The translations under genes and the position numbers were made by a program. 64,000 nucleotides of DNA. It comes from Stenotrophomonas sp. 24(2023) (lineage in GTDB: Bacteria > Pseudomonadota > Gammaproteobacteria > Xanthomonadales > Xanthomonadaceae). The notes under the pieces are model-generated. The model searched no databases, had not been told where the DNA came from, and saw nothing but the letters and a program-made list of their open reading frames with translations. Shown here piece after piece: positions 32,058 through 40,966 of this stretch (the stretch's first letter is position 1; each line of letters starts with the position of its first letter). The stretch covers positions 620,001 to 684,000 of the forward strand of contig NZ_CP133160.1 in assembly GCF_030913365.1 (NCBI RefSeq). The letters are read 5' to 3'.

Positions 32058-32777
32058 TCAACGTCTGCTGCCCAGCTGCTCCAGCATGTCCCACGAGGCC
32101 AGCCCACGCGGGCCCAGGTGGTGGGCCAGTACGTGGCGCATCGGCAGGCGCAGGCTGGCCAGGTCGGCGGCATCGGGCTCCTCGTCGGCCGCCAGCGCCA
32201 GCAGCGCCGAGCCAGTGGCACTGGTGCGGCGCTCGCCTTCACGTTCACTGAGCAGCCGGCGCGGGCCTTCCTCCGGGTCCAGCGCGTAGCGGGCCGCCGG
32301 GTCCACCGGCTGGCCATCGCCGGCCATTTCTAGGTCGAACCCCAGCCCCAGCGCCGCCAGCAGTTCACGCTCGAAACGGCGCAGGGTCCAGGCCAGCCCC
32401 GCCCCCACCGCCAGACGCGCGCGTGCCTCCCCATAGGCCAGGTACAGCTCCGGCAGCGGGTCCTGGCGTGGCGCCAGGCGCAGGGTCAGTTCGCTCAGGT
32501 AGAAACCGGCCAGCATGGCCGCGCCGGACAGGCGCGGGGCCGCATCCAGCGCCTCGGCACCGCGCAGCTGGGCCAGTTCGCCACGCTGCTGGGCGCTGAA
32601 GCGTATCCATTGCAGGGGCTGCAGGGCGGCGCGCAGCACCTGCCCCTTCGGGGTGGAGACGCCACGGGCCAGCACGCCCAGGCGCCCGTGCTGGGCGCTG
32701 AGCACATCGACCAGCAGGCTGGTCTCGCGGTAGGCCCGTGCATGCAGCACGTAGCCGGTGTCGTCCTCGATCAGCAT
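32058..32777 (-). CDS. recO: DNA repair protein RecO
   Basis: A 239-residue RecF-pathway protein that anneals SSB-coated DNA and loads RecA with RecR. The N-terminal OB fold is recognisable ([35 protein letters not shown]), followed by the helical domain ([39 protein letters not shown]). The zinc-binding cysteines of some RecO proteins are absent, as in E. coli. It lies 18 nt behind era, the last gene of the leftward lepA-to-recO block. Confidence 0.92.
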   Translation of the reverse strand: MLIEDDTGYVLHARAYRETSLLVDVLSAQHGRLGVLARGVSTPKGQVLRAALQPLQWIRFSAQQRGELAQLRGAEALDAAPRLSGAAMLAGFYLSELTLRLAPRQDPLPELYLAYGEARARLAVGAGLAWTLRRFERELLAALGLGFDLEMAGDGQPVDPAARYALDPEEGPRRLLSEREGERRTSATGSALLALAADEEPDAADLASLRLPMRHVLAHHLGPRGLASWDMLEQLGSRR

Positions 32778-32795
32778 CGGGGCGACCGCCGCCGG

Positions 32796-33692
32796 TCAGT
32801 CGTAACCGAAGGCCTTCAGTGCGGCCTCGTCGTCGGACCAGCCCTCGCGCACGCGCACCCAGGTTTCCAGGAAGACCTTGGCACCGAACAGGCGCTCCAT
32901 CTGCAGGCGGGCCTTGGCGCCGATCTCCTTCAGGCGGGCACCGCCCTTGCCGATCACGATGGCCTTCTGGCCTTCGCGCTCGACCCAGACCACCGCACCG
33001 ATGCGCAGCAGGTTGCCGTCTTCGGTGAAGCGCTCGATTTCCACAGTGGTGGCGTAGGGCAGTTCCTCACCCAGCTGGCGCATCAGCTGCTCGCGCACCA
33101 GTTCGCCGGCCAGGAAACGCTGGCTGCGGTCGGTAATCTCGTCCTCGCCGAACATCGGCGGGGCTTCGGGCAACAGCTTCAGCACGTCGCGCACCAGGGC
33201 TTCCAGGCCGTTGCGCTTCTGCGCCGAAATCGGGTGCACGGCGGCGAAATCGCGGCCTTCGGTCACCTGCTGCAGGAACGGCAGCAGCGCACCCTTGTCC
33301 TTCAGGCGGTCGATCTTGTTGACCACCAGCACCACCGGAATGCCGGCGTCGCGCAGGACGTTGAAGGCCAGGCTGTCCTCGTCATCCCAGCGACCGGCTT
33401 CGATCACCAGCAGGCCGGCATCCACGCCCTCCAGCGAGCCACGCGCGGCACGGTTCATCACGCGGTTCATCGCGCGCTTCTGCACCTTGTGCAGCCCGGG
33501 CGTGTCGACCAGCACCAGCTGCCCTTCCGGGAAGGTGGCGATGCCAAGCAGGCGGTGGCGGGTGGTCTGCGGGCGGTTGGAGACGATGCTGACCTTGGCC
33601 CCGACCAGGGCATTGGTCAGGGTCGACTTGCCCACGTTCGGGCGGCCGATGACGGCCACGCTGCCGCAATGATGGGGAGTTTGTTCGCTCAC
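32796..33692 (-). CDS. era: GTPase Era
   Basis: Essential GTPase for 16S rRNA maturation and 30S assembly; 298 residues. G1 is GRPNVGKST (~16-24), G2 region QTTRHR, G3 DTPGLHK, G4 NKID (about 130) and G5 ISAQ. The C-terminal KH domain includes [19 protein letters not shown]. The gene overlaps rnc by 4 nt, a coupling conserved in many Proteobacteria and sensible because both act on rRNA precursors. Confidence 0.97.
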   Translation of the reverse strand: MSEQTPHHCGSVAVIGRPNVGKSTLTNALVGAKVSIVSNRPQTTRHRLLGIATFPEGQLVLVDTPGLHKVQKRAMNRVMNRAARGSLEGVDAGLLVIEAGRWDDEDSLAFNVLRDAGIPVVLVVNKIDRLKDKGALLPFLQQVTEGRDFAAVHPISAQKRNGLEALVRDVLKLLPEAPPMFGEDEITDRSQRFLAGELVREQLMRQLGEELPYATTVEIERFTEDGNLLRIGAVVWVEREGQKAIVIGKGGARLKEIGAKARLQMERLFGAKVFLETWVRVREGWSDDEAALKAFGYD

Positions 33693-34369
33693 TTGGAATC
33701 CAGTTGTTCAAGGACGGCCGCAGCCGCCTGTTGTTCGGCGATCCGCCGCGAGGAGCCGGTGCCCCCGGTGCTGGCGGCGGGGTCGGCTACGCTGCAGCGT
33801 ACCCGGAAGATCTTGGCATGGTCCTCGCCACTTTCCGAGAGCAGCTCGTACACCGGCAAGGGCTTCTGGCGGGCCTGCAGCCATTCCTGCAGGCGGGTCT
33901 TGGGGTCCTTTTCCGGCCGGCCGGTCGCCGGCAGGGCCTCCATCGAGGCCTGGAACCAGGGCAGCACGACCGCCCGGCAGGCCTCGAAGCCGGCATCCAG
34001 GTAGATGGCCGCGACCACGGCTTCCACCGCATCGGCCAGGATCGAGTCCCGGCGGTGGCCGCCGGATTTCATCTCGCCCGGCCCCAGGGTCAGCCGTTCA
34101 CCCAGCTGAAGCTGGCGGGCGATCACCGCCAGCGCACCTTCACGCACCAGCTCGGCGCGGGCCCGGGTCAGCGCGCCTTCGTCGGCCTTGGGCCAGCGCT
34201 GGTACAGCGCCTCGGCCACCATCAGGTTGACGATGCTGTCGCCGAGGAATTCCAGGCGCTCGTTGTGCGGCGCGCCGGCACTGCGATGGGTCAGGGCCTG
34301 CTTCAGCAGATCCTGGTCACGGAAGGGGTGACCGATCAGGTCGCCACGTTGGAAAGCGTTATTCGGCAC
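33689..34369 (-). CDS. rnc: Ribonuclease III
   Basis: Double-strand RNA endonuclease of 226 residues that processes rRNA precursors and structured mRNAs. The signature [20 protein letters not shown] holds the metal-binding acidic residues; the second site is [15 protein letters not shown]. The C-terminal dsRNA-binding domain spans about 155-224 ([20 protein letters not shown]). It overlaps the DUF4845 gene by 11 nt and era by 4 nt. Long hairpins such as those in the composite repeats of this window would be potential substrates if transcribed. Confidence 0.97.
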   Translation of the reverse strand: MPNNAFQRGDLIGHPFRDQDLLKQALTHRSAGAPHNERLEFLGDSIVNLMVAEALYQRWPKADEGALTRARAELVREGALAVIARQLQLGERLTLGPGEMKSGGHRRDSILADAVEAVVAAIYLDAGFEACRAVVLPWFQASMEALPATGRPEKDPKTRLQEWLQARQKPLPVYELLSESGEDHAKIFRVRCSVADPAASTGGTGSSRRIAEQQAAAAVLEQLDSK

Positions 34370-34742
34370 CGCTACGGGTCAGGTCCTGGGTTGTATCGAA
34401 TCTGCCGACGACGTCGAGATTGCCGATCAACGGGCGGCGCACCTCGTAGTTCACCTTGAGCGTCCAGCCGTTTTCATGACGGTCGAATTTGACGTTGGCC
34501 GGCTTCACGTTGTCGGAATAGCTGATGTACAGGCGCTTGAAGAACAGTTCCTGGATGGTCGCCGGCGGCATGCCGCCCACGCCCGGTTCCTTGGCCAGGC
34601 TCTTCATCGCCGAACGCACCGCGTAGTACTCCTGGTACATCGGGAACAGCTTCATGCCGACGTAGAGGAAGAAACCCACCACGATCAGGACCACCAGGAA
34701 GGAGGTCAGGGTAATGCCGCGCTGCGTGTTCATCGTCTTCAT
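34359..34742 (-). CDS. DUF4845 membrane protein
   Basis: A 127-residue protein with a single N-terminal transmembrane helix ([20 protein letters not shown], pilin-like opening QRGITLTSF) and a small exterior domain. It resembles DUF4845 proteins regularly found between lepB and rnc in gammaproteobacteria; the role is unknown. Its position next to signal peptidase I and its type IV pilin-like N-terminus hint at a link with envelope protein processing, which is inference. ATG 34742 has GGGGAG upstream. Its 3' end overlaps rnc by 11 nt. Confidence 0.85.
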   Translation of the reverse strand: MKTMNTQRGITLTSFLVVLIVVGFFLYVGMKLFPMYQEYYAVRSAMKSLAKEPGVGGMPPATIQELFFKRLYISYSDNVKPANVKFDRHENGWTLKVNYEVRRPLIGNLDVVGRFDTTQDLTRSGAE

Positions 34743-34770
34743 TGCGTTCTCCCCAGATACGCGTTGGATG

Positions 34771-35565
34771 TCAGTTGATGCCCGAACCGATGCGGGACGG
34801 CTCGAAACCATCCTTGCAGAACCAGCCCGAGCAGTTCAGCCAGATCAGGAAGGCCTTGCCGCGCAGGTTCTCTTCCGGCAGCAACCCCCAGAAACGGCCA
34901 TCGTCGCTGTTGTCGCGGTTGTCGCCCATCACCAGGTACTTGCCGGCCGGCACGGTCCACTGGCCCTGCCCGGCAGGATAAGCGGTCTCCAGCACGGTAT
35001 GGGTACGGCCCGGCAGGTGCTCGACCAGCAGGTTGGCGCCCTCGCCCTGGCCGCGGTGGCCGGCGTACAGGCCCTTGTTGTCGTAGGCCAGCGGCTTGCC
35101 GTTGAGGATCACCCCATCGCCCTCGAAGGCCACGGTGTCGCCCGGCACGCCGATCACGCGCTTGATGAAGTTCTCGCCCTTGGCCGGGTCGCGGTCGTCA
35201 TGCCCGGGGAAGTGGAACACCACCACGTCGCCGCGGGCCGGTTCGCCCAGCGGCACGACCTTGGTGTTGGTGATCGGCAGCCGCAGGCCGTAGGAGAACT
35301 TGTTGACCAGGATGAAATCGCCGATGAGCAGGTTGGGCATCATCGAACTGGACGGGATCTTGTACGGCTCGGCGATGAAGCTGCGCACCACCAGCACGAT
35401 GGCCAGCACCGGGAAGAACGCCCGCGAGTAGTCCACCAGCACCGGTTCGGTATCGAGCAGGCCGGCACGCTGGGCCCGGCGCTTGGCCAGGAACAGCTTC
35501 TCGGCGAGCAGGATCAGGCCCGAGGCCAGGGTCAGCACGACCAGGAGGATCTCAAACAGTTTCAT
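34771..35565 (-). CDS. lepB: Signal peptidase I
   Basis: Inner-membrane leader peptidase of 264 residues. Two N-terminal membrane segments (residues ~1-22 and ~48-64) precede the S26 catalytic dyad: Ser in YKIPSSSMMPNLLIGD and Lys in ENFIKRVIGVPGDTVAF; a third conserved box is KYLVMGDNRDNSDDGRFWG. It removes signal peptides from secreted proteins, including the many exported proteins in this window. It lies 53 nt behind lepA and 28 nt ahead of the DUF4845 gene. Confidence 0.97.
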   Translation of the reverse strand: MKLFEILLVVLTLASGLILLAEKLFLAKRRAQRAGLLDTEPVLVDYSRAFFPVLAIVLVVRSFIAEPYKIPSSSMMPNLLIGDFILVNKFSYGLRLPITNTKVVPLGEPARGDVVVFHFPGHDDRDPAKGENFIKRVIGVPGDTVAFEGDGVILNGKPLAYDNKGLYAGHRGQGEGANLLVEHLPGRTHTVLETAYPAGQGQWTVPAGKYLVMGDNRDNSDDGRFWGLLPEENLRGKAFLIWLNCSGWFCKDGFEPSRIGSGIN

Positions 35566-35618
35566 TCAGGGTCCTTTGCAACGTCACCGGACGACCGGCC
35601 CGCAGGCCGGTACGGGGC

Positions 35619-37427
35619 TTACTTGTTGTCCATCTGCAGGACAGCCAGGAAGGCTTCCTGCGGAATTTCCACGCGGCCGACCTGCTTCATGCGCTTCTTG
35701 CCTTCCTTCTGCTTTTCCAGAAGCTTCTTCTTGCGCGAAACGTCGCCACCATAGCACTTGGCCAGCACGTTCTTGCGCATGGCCTTGACCGTGGTGCGGG
35801 CGATGATCTGCGAGCCGACGGCGGCCTGGATGGCCACGTCGAACATCTGCCGCGGGATCAGGTCCTTCATCTTTTCGCACAGTTCGCGGCCACGGCGATC
35901 GGCATGGCTGCGGTGCACGATCAGCGACAGTGCATCGACCTTGTCGCCGTTGATCAGCACGTCCACGCGCACGAACGGGCCGGCCTCGAACCGCACGAAG
36001 TGGTAGTCCAGCGAGGCGTAGCCACGGCTGACCGACTTGAGCTTGTCGAAGAAGTCCAGCACCACCTCGGCCATCGGCAGCTCATAGCTGATCTGCACCT
36101 GGCTGCCCAGGTAGTTGATGCCGACCTGGCTGCCGCGCTTTTCCTCGCACAGCTTGATGATGTTGCCGATGTACTCCTCCGGGGTGAGCACGTTGGCACG
36201 GATGATCGGCTCGCGGATCTCCTCGACATGGTTCACCGGCGGCAGCTTGGCCGGGTTGTCCATGTTGATGATGGTGCCATCGGTCTTCAGCACCTCGTAC
36301 ACCACCGTCGGCGCGGTGCTGATCAGGTCCAGGTTGTATTCGCGCTCCAGGCGCTCCTGCACGATTTCCATGTGCAGCATGCCCAGGAAGCCGCAGCGGA
36401 AGCCGAAGCCCATCGCTTCGGAGCTTTCCGGCTCGAAGCGCAGCGCGGCATCGTTCAGGCGCAGCTTGTCCAGCGCTTCACGCAGGTCCGGGTAGTCCTC
36501 GGCATCGACCGGGAACAGGCCGGCGAACACGCGCGGCTGCATTTCCTGGAAGCCCGGCAGCGGCTTGGGGGCCGGATCGCCGGCCAGGGTCAGGGTGTCG
36601 CCGACCGGCGCACCGTGCACGTCCTTGATGCTGGCGGTGACCCAGCCCACTTCACCGGCCCGCAGCGCCGGCAGCACTTTCCGCTTCGGCGTGAACACGC
36701 CGACGTTGTCGACCTGGTGGTTGCGGCCGGTGGACATGACCTGCAGCTTGTCGCCGGCCTTGATCTCGCCCTGCATCACGCGCACCAGCGAGACCACGCC
36801 CAGGTAGTTGTCGAACCAGGAGTCGATGATCAGCGCCTGCAGCTTGTCGGTGTCACGCGGCTGCGGCGGCGGGATGCGGTGCACGATCGCTTCCAGCACG
36901 TCCTGCACGTTCAGGCCGGTCTTGGCGCTGACCGGCACGGCGTCGGACGCGTCGATGCCGATCACGGCCTCGATCTCGGCCTTGGCGCGCTCGATGTCGG
37001 CGGTGGGCAGGTCGATCTTGTTGATCACCGGCACCACTTCCAGGCCCTGCTCGACGGCGGTGTAGCAGTTGGCCACCGACTGCGCTTCCACGCCCTGGGC
37101 GGCATCGACCACCAGCAGCGCGCCTTCGCAGGCGGCCAGCGAACGGCTGACTTCATAGGAGAAGTCGACGTGGCCGGGGGTGTCGATGAAGTTCAGGTGG
37201 TAGGTCTGCCCATCCTTGGCCAGGTACGGCAGCGAGACCGACTGCGCCTTGATGGTGATGCCACGCTCGCGCTCGATCGGGTTGGAGTCGAGCACCTGCG
37301 CTTCCATCTCGCGGGCCTGCAGGCCACCGCAGAGCTGGATGATGCGGTCGGCCAGCGTGGACTTGCCGTGGTCGACGTGGGCGATGATGGAGAAATTGCG
37401 GATGTTCCGCATCGAATCAGAGGACAT
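35619..37427 (-). CDS. lepA: Elongation factor 4 (LepA)
   Basis: Ribosomal GTPase that aids 30S biogenesis and stalled-ribosome rescue; 602 residues. G1 is [10 protein letters not shown]3 DTPGHVDF, G4 NKIDLP; the LepA-specific C-terminal domain ends [20 protein letters not shown] and [13 protein letters not shown]. The listed start reads MSSDSM; the ATG five codons downstream ([16 protein letters not shown]) matches the E. coli N-terminus and is equally possible, since neither has a clear Shine-Dalgarno. A strong 12-bp hairpin (37522-37550) lies between mucD and lepA. Confidence 0.96.
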   Translation of the reverse strand: MSSDSMRNIRNFSIIAHVDHGKSTLADRIIQLCGGLQAREMEAQVLDSNPIERERGITIKAQSVSLPYLAKDGQTYHLNFIDTPGHVDFSYEVSRSLAACEGALLVVDAAQGVEAQSVANCYTAVEQGLEVVPVINKIDLPTADIERAKAEIEAVIGIDASDAVPVSAKTGLNVQDVLEAIVHRIPPPQPRDTDKLQALIIDSWFDNYLGVVSLVRVMQGEIKAGDKLQVMSTGRNHQVDNVGVFTPKRKVLPALRAGEVGWVTASIKDVHGAPVGDTLTLAGDPAPKPLPGFQEMQPRVFAGLFPVDAEDYPDLREALDKLRLNDAALRFEPESSEAMGFGFRCGFLGMLHMEIVQERLEREYNLDLISTAPTVVYEVLKTDGTIINMDNPAKLPPVNHVEEIREPIIRANVLTPEEYIGNIIKLCEEKRGSQVGINYLGSQVQISYELPMAEVVLDFFDKLKSVSRGYASLDYHFVRFEAGPFVRVDVLINGDKVDALSLIVHRSHADRRGRELCEKMKDLIPRQMFDVAIQAAVGSQIIARTTVKAMRKNVLAKCYGGDVSRKKKLLEKQKEGKKRMKQVGRVEIPQEAFLAVLQMDNK

Positions 37428-37521
37428 AGGTGGCGGCGGCGCGGCGCGTCGTCAGGATAACGGTGCATTATCGCACGCCCGGCGGGATCCCGCGTGGCGG
37501 GCCGGACCGGCGTCACAGACA

Positions 37522-37550
37522 GGCCGGGCCCGCACAGCGCGGGCCCGGCC
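37522..37550. terminator. 12-bp GC hairpin between mucD and lepA
   Basis: GGCCGGGCCCGC (37522-37533) and GCGGGCCCGGCC (37539-37550) form a perfect stem with a 5-nt loop in the 177-nt gap. There is no T tract on the minus strand, so it may give partial termination, or protect the 3' end of the rpoE-rseA-mucD message and so uncouple it from lepA. The remainder of the gap is GC-rich and shows no gene. Confidence 0.45.
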
Positions 37551-37604
37551 CGGAAAACCTCCCGGGAGCCCCCCGGACCCTGCCGGGGTGCCCCTGCCAA
37601 CCCG

Positions 37605-39143
37605 TTACGGGCCGGCCTTCACCGCCACGAAGGCGTTGCGGCCATTGCTGGCGCGGACCAGCAGCATCACCACGTCGCCCTTCTTGAAGCGGGCCAGCGC
37701 GCGGTTCAGGGCGTCCACCCCACCTACCGGGGCGTTGCCGACCTTGAGGATCACCATGCCCGGCGACAGGCCGGCGTCACGGGCGGCTTCGCCGCTGACC
37801 TGGGTGATGCGTACGCCCTCGCCGGCCTCCAGGCCCAGCTGCTTGCGCTGGGCGGCGGTCAGATCGGTCGCCTCCAGGCCCAGCAGCGCGCTGGCACCGC
37901 TCTGCGGGGGCGCATCGTCATTGGCGGCGGCCGGGCCACGGCTGCTGCCCTGGCCGTCATCGGTGGCCGCGGTCAGGGTGGCACCGAGGTCACGCGGCTT
38001 GCCGTCGCGGTACACGCCCAGGGTCACCTTGCTGCCCGGTGCCATCGCACCGATCAGCGGCGGCAGGTCGGACCAGCTGTTGACCGGGGTGCCGTTCACC
38101 GTACGGATCACGTCACCCGGCTGCACACCGGCCTTGGCGGCCGCACTGCCGGCCACCACTTCGTTGACCAGCGCACCACGGCTGTCCGGCAGCCCCAGGC
38201 CCTGCGCCTTCATCGCATCGATTTCCTGCACCACCGCACCGAGCTGGCCACGGGTGACCTTGCCGGTCTTCTTGATCTGCTCGACCGCACTCATCGCCAG
38301 GTCGATCGGGATCGCGAAGCTGATGCCCATGTAGCCGCCGGAGGCGGAGAAGATCTGCGAGTTGATGCCGACCACTTCACCGCGGGTGTTGAGCAGCGGG
38401 CCACCGGAATTGCCCTGGTTGATCGCCACGTCGGTCTGGATGAACGGCACGTAGCGCTGGTCGGCGCCGCCGGTGCTGCGCCCCAGCGCGCTGACGATGC
38501 CGGCGGTGACCGAGTGGTCCAGGCCGAACGGCGAGCCGATCGCAACAACCCACTGGCCCGGCTTCAGGCTGTTGGAGTCGCCCACGCGCACCGTCGGCAG
38601 GTTCTTGCCGTCGATCTTCAGCAGGGCCACGTCGTACTGCTGGTCGCTGCCGACCACCTTGGCGGTGAACTCGCGGCTGTCGCCCAGCTTGACCTTCACA
38701 TCACTGGCGTCAGCGACCACGTGGTAGTTGGTCAGCACGTAGCCATCCGGGGAGATGATGAAGCCCGAGCCCATGCCACGGCCCTTGATGCTGGGGCCAC
38801 CGCCACCGGGGCCGCCCGGCCCCTGCCCCGGCATCGGGAAATCCGGGCCGAAGAAGCGGCGGAAGAATTCGGGCATCTCGTCATCGCCCGAGGCCATCGG
38901 GCCGCGGGCCTGGCGGTTGCTGCGGACAATGGTGGTATCGACGTTGACCACGCCCGGCCCGACCTGTTCGACCAGATGGGTGAAATCGGGCAGGCCGCTG
39001 ACCAGCGGCTGGGCCGGCGCGCGCGGCGCGGCGGCCGGTGCGGCCTGGGGCTGGGCGGTCGGGGCCGGCGCCTGGGCGCAGGCCACCAGCGGCAGGGTCA
39101 GGGCCAGCAGGCCCATGGCCTGCGTGCGGAGTCGGGGAGTCAT
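37605..39143 (-). CDS. mucD: Do/HtrA-family periplasmic serine protease (MucD/DegQ type)
   Basis: A 512-residue envelope protease-chaperone. The signal peptide (MGLLALTLPLVACAQAP) contains a possible lipobox (LVAC). The catalytic triad is His in LTNYHVVADA, Asp in QYDVALLKID and Ser in INQGNSGGPLL; two PDZ domains follow (about 285-375 and 410-505). A Gly/Pro-rich loop (PGQGPGGPGGGG) precedes the protease core. As third gene of rpoE-rseA-mucD it would degrade misfolded envelope proteins and dampen sigma-E signalling. I chose ATG 39143, with GGAGG about 11 nt upstream. Confidence 0.93.
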   Translation of the reverse strand: MTPRLRTQAMGLLALTLPLVACAQAPAPTAQPQAAPAAAPRAPAQPLVSGLPDFTHLVEQVGPGVVNVDTTIVRSNRQARGPMASGDDEMPEFFRRFFGPDFPMPGQGPGGPGGGGPSIKGRGMGSGFIISPDGYVLTNYHVVADASDVKVKLGDSREFTAKVVGSDQQYDVALLKIDGKNLPTVRVGDSNSLKPGQWVVAIGSPFGLDHSVTAGIVSALGRSTGGADQRYVPFIQTDVAINQGNSGGPLLNTRGEVVGINSQIFSASGGYMGISFAIPIDLAMSAVEQIKKTGKVTRGQLGAVVQEIDAMKAQGLGLPDSRGALVNEVVAGSAAAKAGVQPGDVIRTVNGTPVNSWSDLPPLIGAMAPGSKVTLGVYRDGKPRDLGATLTAATDDGQGSSRGPAAANDDAPPQSGASALLGLEATDLTAAQRKQLGLEAGEGVRITQVSGEAARDAGLSPGMVILKVGNAPVGGVDALNRALARFKKGDVVMLLVRASNGRNAFVAVKAGP

Positions 39144-39223
39144 CGGACGGCAACCTCCGGGTCGGATGGGGGACATCAGGGAAAGGAGCGCCCCGGCGAA
39201 TGCGGGGCGCGCAGGGACCGGGC

Positions 39224-40114
39224 TCAGTCGCGCGGGCCCGAGGCCGGCAGGGGCGTTTCCTGCAGGCGGGGTTCGAACGGGTAGAACGCACGTGACGGGG
39301 CATGGGCCGGGTAGCTGGCGTTGAGCGCCCCGCCGGCCGCCGGGGCCAGGCTGGACCGCGGCCACGGCCGCGCCTGCAGGCCACCGACATCGCCGAACGG
39401 CGAGGCCCGGTTGCTGCCGGCCGGCACGGTCGGCGCCAACGGAGCCTGGCTGGCCACCGCACGCAAGGGTTCATCATCACGCTGGGCGGCACGCGCGGCC
39501 TGCTGGCTGCGGGTCGCACTGGCGCGGCGCCCGTCCTGGCGGCGGCTGGCGGCGGCGACCGCGGCCGCCGGCACGCTGGCCAGGGCCACGGCGGCAGGAT
39601 CGACCGACGCCTCGGTCACCGTTGCCGGGGCCGTAGGGGGCACCGGCGCTGCCGGCAGCTGTGCCTGGCTGGCGATCACCTGTGCAGGCGCCTCATCGCC
39701 CGGCACCGGCTCGCGCAGCTTCTCGCCGCCCATGAACAGGGCCACGGCGGCCACCGACGCGGCCAGCGCGGCACCGCCACCCCAGCTGCGCCAGCCGCTG
39801 CGACGCACCTGCCGGCGCGGTTCAGCCTGCGGACGCGGTTCGGCGGCGAGGGCTTCAGCCACACGGTCGCTGAAGCCGGCCGGGGCCAGCAGCCCGGCCT
39901 GGCCACGCATCACATCGCCCAGCAGCTGCCAGCGTTCCTGGCAGGCGGACAGTTCCGGCTCGTGCTCCAGCCGGCGCAGCAGGAAGCGTGCCTCGTCGGT
40001 ACCGAGTTCGCCATCCACCAGGGCGGAAAGCTGCTCACGGTGGCGCAGGTCCAGGCGCTGCCCGGCCGGGGACTGGTGGTGCTGCGATGGGTTGAACGGG
40101 TTTTCACTGGTCAT
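39224..40114 (-). CDS. rseA: RseA-type anti-sigma-E factor
   Basis: A 296-residue single-pass membrane anti-sigma factor. The cytoplasmic N-terminal domain has the RseA pattern (HREQLSALVDGELGTDEARFLLRRLEHEPEL, shown here in parts: LSALVDGEL, RFLLRRLEH, RWQLLGDVMRG). A transmembrane helix lies near residue 112-128 (AALAASVAAVALFMGG). The periplasmic part is a long, low-complexity Ala/Pro region, larger than in E. coli RseA (216 aa). It overlaps rpoE by 4 nt and holds RpoE at the membrane until regulated proteolysis. Confidence 0.88.
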   Translation of the reverse strand: MTSENPFNPSQHHQSPAGQRLDLRHREQLSALVDGELGTDEARFLLRRLEHEPELSACQERWQLLGDVMRGQAGLLAPAGFSDRVAEALAAEPRPQAEPRRQVRRSGWRSWGGGAALAASVAAVALFMGGEKLREPVPGDEAPAQVIASQAQLPAAPVPPTAPATVTEASVDPAAVALASVPAAAVAAASRRQDGRRASATRSQQAARAAQRDDEPLRAVASQAPLAPTVPAGSNRASPFGDVGGLQARPWPRSSLAPAAGGALNASYPAHAPSRAFYPFEPRLQETPLPASGPRD

Positions 40115-40731
40115 ACGCGGCTCTTCTCACGGGTGGCGCTGCCGATGTCCAGCAGCGGCCGGAGTTCGATGTCGATCGCCTCGCGGGCGCGGAAGATCCG
40201 CGACCGCACGGTGCCGATCGGACACCCCATCTTCTGCGCGATTTCCTCGTAGCTCAGGCCTTCCACCTCGCGCAGGGTGATCGCCGACCGGAGTTCTTCC
40301 GGCAGCGCGTTGACGGCCTTCATCACCGTCTGTTCCAGCTCCTGGCGCATTAACTCGCGTTCGGGCGTGTCGGTGTCGCGCAGGCGGGTTCCGGTATCGA
40401 ACTGCTCGGCGTCGCCGATGTCCACGTCATCGGTCGGCGGACGGCGATTGTGTGAAGCCAGGTAGTTTTTCGCGGTATTCACGGCAATCCGATGCAACCA
40501 GGTTGAGAACTGGGCGTCGCCGCGGAAACTGCCGATCGCGCGGTAGGCACGGATGAACGTGTCCTGGGCAACGTCCTGACATTCACTCCAGTCGGCGATG
40601 TAGCGACCGACCAGGGCCACGACCCGATGCTGGTACTTGCGCACCAGCACATCGAAGGCCGCGCTCTCGCCGCGCTGCACGCGCCGGACCAGTTCCAGAT
40701 CCAGCTCCTGTGGTGTTTCGACCTCGGCCAT
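40111..40731 (-). CDS. rpoE: RNA polymerase sigma-E factor
   Basis: A 206-residue group IV sigma factor for envelope stress. Region 2 (YQHRVVALVGRYI, DVAQDTFIRAYRAIGSF, FSTWLHRIAVNTAKNYL) and region 4 (LPEELRSAITLREVEGLSY, EIAQKMGCPIGTVRSRIFRA) closely follow E. coli RpoE/AlgU. I start at ATG 40731 (MAEVETPQELD), with AGGAG 11 nt upstream; a GTG four codons upstream has the same Shine-Dalgarno abutting it. The gene is preceded by a promoter of its own consensus type, indicating autoregulation. Confidence 0.95.
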   Translation of the reverse strand: MAEVETPQELDLELVRRVQRGESAAFDVLVRKYQHRVVALVGRYIADWSECQDVAQDTFIRAYRAIGSFRGDAQFSTWLHRIAVNTAKNYLASHNRRPPTDDVDIGDAEQFDTGTRLRDTDTPERELMRQELEQTVMKAVNALPEELRSAITLREVEGLSYEEIAQKMGCPIGTVRSRIFRAREAIDIELRPLLDIGSATREKSRV

Positions 40732-40771
40732 GAGGGGCCGCACTCCTGTCAGCCCAACCGTCGTCGGGCAA

Positions 40772-40798
40772 TGAGACTGCCAATCCCGGGAAAAGTTC
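40772..40798 (-). promoter_or_regulatory. Sigma-E-type promoter of rpoE
   Basis: On the minus strand GAACTT (plus-strand 40793-40798) is followed after exactly 16 nt by TCTCA (40772-40776), close to the sigma-E consensus GAACTT-N16-TCTGA. Transcription would start near 40765, about 34 nt before the rpoE ATG. This predicts positive autoregulation of rpoE-rseA-mucD. The remaining gap to the fused beta-oxidation gene (40799-40966) contains no gene and a weak TTGACG at 40902. Confidence 0.75.
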
Positions 40799-40966
40799 AG
40801 TCGCCGATCACCCGACGCCGCACCAGCTTTTAACTACCGTTCCGCTAGCGTCCGGGGTCCAGGGCCATGGATCCGGGGTCGCCACCCCCTGCTATAGGGA
40901 TTTGACGCGGGGGAAACAACCTCTGGATCATAGCCGCTTCTCCATACACAACCGGATGGAACGTCC

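Noticed and set aside
40902..40933. TTGACG and ATCATA as a promoter for the beta-oxidation fusion gene
   Set aside because: The spacing is 19 nt and the -10 match is poor; I cannot support it over chance.
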